NCBI GenBank assembly: GCA_021792135.1
Contig: JAJYVF010000007.1
Span: forward strand, 108,029-172,028
Direction: 5' to 3'
Origin: Acidobacteriota bacterium
Lineage (GTDB): Bacteria > Acidobacteriota > Terriglobia > Terriglobales > Acidobacteriaceae
DNA: 64,000 nt
Positions 59,381 through 64,000 of this stretch are shown piece by piece; position 1 is the stretch's first letter; each line of letters begins with the position of its first letter. The notes beneath the pieces are model-generated. The model did no database searches. It was not told where the DNA came from and was given only the letters and a program-made list of their open reading frames with translations. Made by a program: the position numbers and the translations under genes.

Positions 59381-60367
59381 TCATGTCTCTTCCGGCAACC
59401 GGCCTCTGTACTGACCTGCAATGCCGCCGGCGCATGCCAGGCTCGACGACGCGCAGAGACTGCCCAGCGCGAGGCAATCGCTGAGCGGCCGGCGCGATAT
59501 CCATCCCGCGATGAAACCGGCGTCGAAGTTGTCTCCCGCTCCGACGGTATCCACCGGAATTCCGTCGGCGGTGGGCACGGGCAACGCGCCGATCTCGGTA
59601 ATCTCAGTTCCGCGGGCGGCAAGCGCTCCCTGCGGACCGCGTTTGATAACGACCAGAGGGCCGACCCGGGCAAGCTGGAGGGCAGAGTCGGCCACATTGG
59701 TGGCACCAGTAAGGGCTTTCGCTTCTGCTTCGTTGGGCAGAAAAACGTTGACCGAGGGGAGCAGATCGATGATCCAGCCCCATTCCTTGTCGGTATCCCA
59801 GTTCGGATCAAGAGAAGTAGTTACGCCCGCTGCCTGGGCGCGGGACAGGAGATCCCGCCAGCTGGAACGAAGGCTTCGCAGCAGGAAGGGACTGGCGACG
59901 TGCCAGTGCCTGCAGAGGTTTCCGGGAGCGGAGGGAAGGTCGTGAGGCTGGGTGGCGTCGATGGTGCCGAGGATGGTCAGGATGGCGCGATCGTCGGGTT
60001 CAGCGAGGGCGACTCCCAGACCGGTCGGGATGGCAGCGGTTCGCCGGACGAGGGAAACGTCAACGCCGCATTCCGTCAGCCGCTGAATGACGTAATCGCC
60101 GAAAAGATCGGTCCCGGCGTATCCGATCACGCTCGTGCTCAGGCCGAGCTTCGCCACCTGTGCTGCGAAGATGTTGGCCGAGCCGCCCAGTTCCAGACAG
60201 TAGCTCCCGACGATCTGTTCCTGCTGTCCGAAGTGCGGGCGGACATTCCCGCGCAGGACCAGGTCGACACACAGGTCCGAGACAGTAACAACGTCGAAGG
60301 GGGCACTGCTGATTCCGGGGTCATGAGATTCCAGTGCGAATCGCTCTTCCAATCGGGCCTCGTCCAT
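59381..60367 (-). CDS. PfkB-family carbohydrate kinase
   Basis: A 328-residue ribokinase-fold enzyme. The N-terminus has TVSDLCVDLVLRGNVRPHFG, the substrate-binding GGSANIFAAQVAKLGL, and the C-terminal PfkB signature is DTVGAGDNFDAGFIAGW with the catalytic Asp279. It phosphorylates a free sugar, ketose or sugar-like compound with ATP in the cytoplasm. The exact substrate cannot be told; ribose, fructose, and 2-keto-3-deoxygluconate are all used by this family. ATG at 60367 has an AGAGGA ribosome site. It is the first gene of an operon with a secreted glycosidase and a paired DMT transporter, which suggests that released sugar is taken up and phosphorylated. Confidence 0.9.
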   Translation of the reverse strand: MDEARLEERFALESHDPGISSAPFDVVTVSDLCVDLVLRGNVRPHFGQQEQIVGSYCLELGGSANIFAAQVAKLGLSTSVIGYAGTDLFGDYVIQRLTECGVDVSLVRRTAAIPTGLGVALAEPDDRAILTILGTIDATQPHDLPSAPGNLCRHWHVASPFLLRSLRSSWRDLLSRAQAAGVTTSLDPNWDTDKEWGWIIDLLPSVNVFLPNEAEAKALTGATNVADSALQLARVGPLVVIKRGPQGALAARGTEITEIGALPVPTADGIPVDTVGAGDNFDAGFIAGWISRRPLSDCLALGSLCASSSLACAGGIAGQYRGRLPEET

Positions 60368-60801
60368 ATCCTCTTTTCACGCCGTCAGGAATCTGAATCT
60401 CTATGTGCAGCAAATGTTTCGTGATCGTGCACGGTGTTCGCTCCCATACTAAGCCTCGGGGCGACGGGATGCTGAGTGAAAAAGGTGATTCTCCCTCTGC
60501 CCGCGGCGCGGCAAATTCCCGTCTCGGCTTGGAGGACTTCAGCCATTCTCCCATTCGCAAGTTTTCCCCTCCGGTCACCCTCTGCCCTTCCTCGAGTGTC
60601 CAATGCCTTATGCGCCTGGCTCTGCTCCCCACCTTCCTCATCCCGACCTCTCTTAGACAGACTGCGGTTTACCTCCCTGGCATCCAGCAGCGCTGCGACG
60701 CATCCGACCTCGTTTGCATCGGCAAAGCCACTATCCTCTTTCGGACCGGGAGTTAACCACGACCAGCTCTCCGCCGACGTCGATCTCGAAACCTGCTTCA
60801 G
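60368..60801. other. Gene-free stretch upstream of the sugar operon
   Basis: About 430 bases between the pfkB-type start and the stop of the MacB-like permease. It should hold the promoter of the sugar operon and the 3' region of the permease transcript. No frame has a ribosome site or protein-like composition. No palindrome fitting a LacI- or GntR-type operator was found. Confidence 0.4.
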
Positions 60802-63495
60802 TCATTCCCGGCGCAGCGCGTGCATCGGATCGATGCGGGCTGCGCGAAGAGCTGGAATGACACCGGCGGCAAGGGTACCCAGTAGCAGCACACAGGGGAC
60901 GAGCGCATAGGTCATCGGATCCATCTGGGGGACTTGGTAAAGAAACCCGGAGAGGAGCCGGGTGGCCGCCAGTGCTCCTGCAATCCCAATAGTGAGTCCG
61001 GCCGCCAGCAGGATCAGTCCCTCGCGCAGGATCAGATTGACGATGCTCATCCGACGTGAACCGAGGGCCATACGCACCCCGATTTCGGCTGTACGCCTGC
61101 GCACCGAATACGCCAGCAGCCCATAGACGCCGACCAGAGCCAGCAGCAGTGCCACCGCCGAGAAGGAAGACATCAGGGTGGCCTGGAAACGGCGCCGGCC
61201 GGTGAGCTGGCTCTCCAGTTCGCTCAGGGTGCGCACATCGGCAACGGCGATGTCCGGGTCGATGGAGCGGACGATGGTACGAATCTCGGCACCTGCCGTC
61301 TGTTTGGGCAGGCGCGAACGCAGGGTCAGATAGCCCCCGGTGGCATTGCTCTGCGCGAGGCAGGTGTAGATCTGTGGCGACGGAGCATTCTCAGGCCGGT
61401 AGATCCGCGCATTGGCGACAACGCCGACGATGCTCATCCATGGGGCGGAAGAGGAGAGGCGGATATGCCTGCCGAGCGCGGATGATCCGCCCAGGTAATC
61501 GGCAGCGAAGGCCTGATTGACGATGGCAACCGCTGGGCTTCGGGGCTCGTCGGAGGCGGCGAAGTCGCGCCCGGCCAGCAATGGAATCCCCATCGAGGCA
61601 AACCAGTCGGGAGAGGCACTGCGCAATTCCACCAGAGGAGTGTTCTCCGGAGGATGGCCCTCCATCTGAAAGCCGGTGAGGATCTCGGCCTGGGCCAGTG
61701 GAAGATAATCGATCGCCCCGGCGACCTGCACACCGGGCGCATGCCGGAGCCGGCCGAGGACTTCAGCGAAGAACTGCCGACGCTTCTCCACCGTGTCATA
61801 GCGCGGATTGCCGGGAACGCCATGGACAGCCGAACTGAACTGCAGGTTCGCCGAAAGTGTCGATAGCGAATATCCATCGGGCGCGGCCAGTACATTGGCA
61901 TAGCTGCGCAGCAGCAGGCCGGCTCCGGCGAGAAGCACGACCACCAGCGCAATCTGCGCAACAGCAAGCGCCCTGCGGATGCTTCGACGATCGCTGAGAA
62001 CACCGCGCGTTCCGCCAGAAGCGAGGAAGACCCGAAGGTCGACGCGGGAAGCGAAAATCGAGGGAACGGCACCGACGGAGAGCGTGAGAAAGATAGTGAT
62101 GACGGCAATGATGCCGAAGGCCCGGGGATCGAGGGCGGCATTCTGCAGACGGGGAATGTCCCCGGGATGCAGAGCCCGTAAAGCGTGCAGCAGCAGCCAG
62201 GCGAGGCCGCTTCCGGCGATCGCCGCGGCCACGCACAGCAGCAGGGACTCCGTCATGATCTGGCGGAGCAGGCGTTCGCGCCGGGCACCCAGAGCCGCTC
62301 GCACGCCCAGCTCGTGGGTGCGTTCGGCAGCGCGGGTCAGAAGCAGACTGGCTGCATTCGCGCAGACGATGAGCAGCACCAGACCGACCGCCGCCAGCAG
62401 CAGCTTCATCAGCAGTTGCACCTGGCCGACCACGGCGGTCCGCAGCGGTTCGAGGGTGGCGACCAGATCGCGCATCGGTGGCTGGTGCAGCGGATCGAGG
62501 CGCGCCATGATGCCGGTCAGCTCTCGTTGTGCTGCGGCGGGAGAAACTCCATGCCTGAGCTGCGCCAGGGCGAATGTGCCGCACCAGTCGCGACAAGCGG
62601 CCAGGCTGGGCGGCAATGCCAGGGGCACCCAGATCTCCGTGCGTTGGAGTCTGCCGTCTCCGGCGGGAAGGTCGTCATTCCGAGGGAAGGCGAAACCTTT
62701 CGGCATCACACCGACAATTCGATAGCTGAGGCCGTCCAGCGTCACGCTTCGGCCGAGAGCGGATCGGCTTCCGCCAAACATGTTCTGCCACAAGGCATGG
62801 CTGATCAGCGCAACGTGGCTGCCGCCCGCCTCCTCATCGCTCGGGCCAAAGGCTCGGCCGATTTCTGGCCGTACATCGAGAGTGCTGAAGAAATCCGCAT
62901 CGACCCGGGCCGTTCCTGCACGCTGGACTGAGCCGCCCGCCGCAAGGTTCATATTGGTTTGCTGGTACTGAGTCATCGATGCGAGCGAATGGTTCTGCTT
63001 CCTCAGATCGGCAAAGTCAGCATAGCTGGGAGTGAAAACGTCAGCAGGAAAGCCCTGACGAAGGAAATGCGGACTCGGAGTGTAGAGATAAACGAGCTGA
63101 CTGGGCTTGCTGTACGGCAGGGAGCGAAACAGGACAGCGTCCGCCAGACTGAATACGGCCGTGCAGGCCCCGATACCCAGGGCGAGGGTGAGAAGGGTGA
63201 CAATGGAGAAGGTTCGGTGCCGTAGCAGAGATCGAGCGCTGAAGCGGGCATCCTGAATGAACTGTTCGAGCCATGCCGTTCCTCGTGCTTCACAGCATTC
63301 TTCGGCTGTGACGGTGAAGCTGCCAAACTCAGCTCGCGCGGCTGCGGCGGCATCCTCGGCGGACATCCCGCGAGCGACATTCTCTTCGGTCTGCCGAGCG
63401 AGGTGAAACTCGAGTTCCTCGGAGAGATCAGCGTTGCGCCACTCCCTTGTCAGGAGGGAATGCAGGCGAGTGAACAGGCTTGAGATCGCGCGCAC
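60802..63495 (-). CDS. MacB/FtsX-type permease of the acidobacterial duplicated orphan permease family
   Basis: From GTG 63495 the protein has 897 residues. A cytoplasmic N-terminal region (LHSLLTREWRNADLSEELEF, HLARQTEENVARGMSAED) typical of the ADOP family is followed by two copies of MacB_PCD plus FtsX. The first membrane segment is SIVTLLTLALGIGACTAVFS; FtsX parts lie at VQLLMKLLLAAVGLVLLIVC and, in the second half, FSAVALLLALVGVYGLLAYS and the terminal LVPCVLLLGTLAAGVIPALR. The family lacks its own ATPase gene nearby ('orphan') and its role is unknown, with export or mechanotransmission suggested by relation to MacB. The open frame upstream to 63756 is a shadow of padR. The start lies two bases after the PadR stop, so the pair is one operon. 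Confidence 0.86.
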   Translation of the reverse strand: MRAISSLFTRLHSLLTREWRNADLSEELEFHLARQTEENVARGMSAEDAAAAARAEFGSFTVTAEECCEARGTAWLEQFIQDARFSARSLLRHRTFSIVTLLTLALGIGACTAVFSLADAVLFRSLPYSKPSQLVYLYTPSPHFLRQGFPADVFTPSYADFADLRKQNHSLASMTQYQQTNMNLAAGGSVQRAGTARVDADFFSTLDVRPEIGRAFGPSDEEAGGSHVALISHALWQNMFGGSRSALGRSVTLDGLSYRIVGVMPKGFAFPRNDDLPAGDGRLQRTEIWVPLALPPSLAACRDWCGTFALAQLRHGVSPAAAQRELTGIMARLDPLHQPPMRDLVATLEPLRTAVVGQVQLLMKLLLAAVGLVLLIVCANAASLLLTRAAERTHELGVRAALGARRERLLRQIMTESLLLCVAAAIAGSGLAWLLLHALRALHPGDIPRLQNAALDPRAFGIIAVITIFLTLSVGAVPSIFASRVDLRVFLASGGTRGVLSDRRSIRRALAVAQIALVVVLLAGAGLLLRSYANVLAAPDGYSLSTLSANLQFSSAVHGVPGNPRYDTVEKRRQFFAEVLGRLRHAPGVQVAGAIDYLPLAQAEILTGFQMEGHPPENTPLVELRSASPDWFASMGIPLLAGRDFAASDEPRSPAVAIVNQAFAADYLGGSSALGRHIRLSSSAPWMSIVGVVANARIYRPENAPSPQIYTCLAQSNATGGYLTLRSRLPKQTAGAEIRTIVRSIDPDIAVADVRTLSELESQLTGRRRFQATLMSSFSAVALLLALVGVYGLLAYSVRRRTAEIGVRMALGSRRMSIVNLILREGLILLAAGLTIGIAGALAATRLLSGFLYQVPQMDPMTYALVPCVLLLGTLAAGVIPALRAARIDPMHALRRE

Positions 63496-63497
63496 GA

Positions 63498-63836
63498 TTA
63501 TTCCGCCCGCGCGGCCTGAAGAACGCCCTGAACCGCCGAAGAAAGACGATCCCAGGAGGCTTCTTCGGTCCGCAGCCGCGCGCGTCCCGCACGGGTCAGC
63601 GAATAGTATTTCGCCCGCCGGTTGTTCTCCGATTCGCCCCAGGAGGAGCTGATCCAGGCCTGGTACTCCAGCCGATGGAGCGCCGGGTATAGTGCTCCCT
63701 GGTTCACTTTCAGAACCTCGCTCGATAGCTGCCGGATGCGCTGCGCGATGGCCCATCCGTGCATCGGCTCGAGGCTCAGCACCTTCAGAATCAGCAGATC
63801 AAGAGTACCCTGCAGCAAATCGGACGATTTGGCCAT
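63498..63836 (-). CDS. PadR-family transcriptional regulator
   Basis: A 112-residue winged-helix regulator. The sequence has the PadR pattern: DLLQGTLDLLILKVLSLEPM, HGWAIAQRIRQLSSEVLKVN, QGALYPALHRLEYQAWISSS and the beta wing with YYSLTRAGRARL near residues 77-88. PadR proteins bind palindromic operators as dimers and are usually released by small ligands. ATG at 63836 has an AGAGG ribosome site. It comes directly before the orphan permease gene, the arrangement typical of Acidobacteriota, and probably regulates this operon. A palindrome centred 38 bases upstream of its start is the likely operator. Confidence 0.92.
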   Translation of the reverse strand: MAKSSDLLQGTLDLLILKVLSLEPMHGWAIAQRIRQLSSEVLKVNQGALYPALHRLEYQAWISSSWGESENNRRAKYYSLTRAGRARLRTEEASWDRLSSAVQGVLQAARAE

Positions 63837-63860
63837 GGCGACCTCTTCCCTCAGTGATTG

Positions 63861-63886
63861 ACAAGAGACTACCGCTAGTGGCTTGT
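63861..63886. promoter_or_regulatory. Candidate PadR operator (interrupted palindrome)
   Basis: The site reads ACAAG-AG-ACTA-CCGC-TAGT-GG-CTTGT. ACAAG/CTTGT and ACTA/TAGT are perfectly inverted around the centre at 63873/63874. It lies 25 to 50 bases upstream of the padR ATG at 63836, where a promoter should be. No other feature was seen in 63887-64000. Assignment to PadR is inferred from position and symmetry. Confidence 0.5.
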
Positions 63887-64000
63887 CGCAGAGTAAACAT
63901 TAGTAGATCTGTTCACGTCTAAAGAGGTGTGGCCAGCGACTCTATAGTTCTCACCGACAGCCAGCAGGTCGAACTCAGCCGTATTGCCCAGTCCCGTTCT

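Noticed and set aside
59365..59811. N-terminal extension of the glycosidase frame
   Set aside because: It overlaps the PfkB-type kinase gene, has no coding composition and lies before a clear signal peptide and ribosome site at 59364.
63496..63756. Long N-terminal extension of the orphan permease
   Set aside because: It overlaps the padR gene; the GTG at 63495 directly after the padR stop fits the family start.

Overview
The window looks like chromosomal DNA of a soil Acidobacteriota, most likely class Terriglobia / family Acidobacteriaceae. The support is the high G+C, an Oar-like TonB-dependent receptor with an N-terminal carboxypeptidase-regulatory domain, a PadR regulator paired with a long MacB/FtsX-type permease (the 'acidobacterial duplicated orphan permease' layout), and an Hfq with a long N-terminal extension. 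No phage, transposase, plasmid or CRISPR genes were seen. Species and strain cannot be told from the sequence.

Layout. (1) 1-5071, minus: exopolysaccharide operon with a BY-kinase/co-polymerase, export protein, Wzy-like polymerase and the start of a GT4 glycosyltransferase, behind a good sigma-70-type promoter at 5276-5304. (2) 5429-11353: a GGDEF-EAL c-di-GMP enzyme, a DUF4382-like lipoprotein, tRNA-Val(UAC) and a phosphoribosyltransferase. (3) 11880-15721: an APC permease, a small hypothetical gene and uvrB. (4) 16048-27067, minus: eight co-directional genes for a Dpp/Opp-type peptide ABC transporter (fused ATPase, two permeases, binding protein), an ECF sigma factor, a TPR-CHAT caspase-like protease, a soluble zinc-finger anti-sigma and a secreted subtilase. 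The first six overlap end to end. This is the most unusual system in the window. (5) 27204-37985, plus, divergent from (4): three glycosyltransferases, an ABC exporter, a two-domain histidine phosphatase, a UDP-glucuronate-type epimerase and an Oar-like TonB receptor, mostly joined by ATGA overlaps. (6) 38293-45961: a membrane-anchored protein, rplS, an esterase pseudogene, a HAD phosphatase, hfq, holB, an FAD oxidoreductase and a second APC permease. (7) 46046-55313, minus: a type II secretion / type IV pilus assembly operon (F, E, PilM, N, O, P-like, pseudopilin), a Ycf48-like protein, a LolA-like protein and a type IV pilin. (8) 55523-64000: a cNMP-domain protein without HTH, a sugar operon (PfkB kinase, GH36/GH27-like glycosidase, paired half-length DMT transporters), and padR plus its permease with a palindromic operator candidate.

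How the parts may work together. Region 4 has the parts of a peptide harvesting and sensing circuit: a secreted protease makes peptides, the transporter imports them, and a sigma/anti-sigma pair with a cytoplasmic caspase-like protease could turn that into transcription. This is inference from operon structure. It parallels the TPR-CHAT (Csx29) / Csx30 / RpoE module of type III-E CRISPR systems, but no cas genes are present. Region 5 encodes assembly and export of an unidentified glycan or glycoconjugate, with a dedicated outer-membrane receptor translated from the same message.
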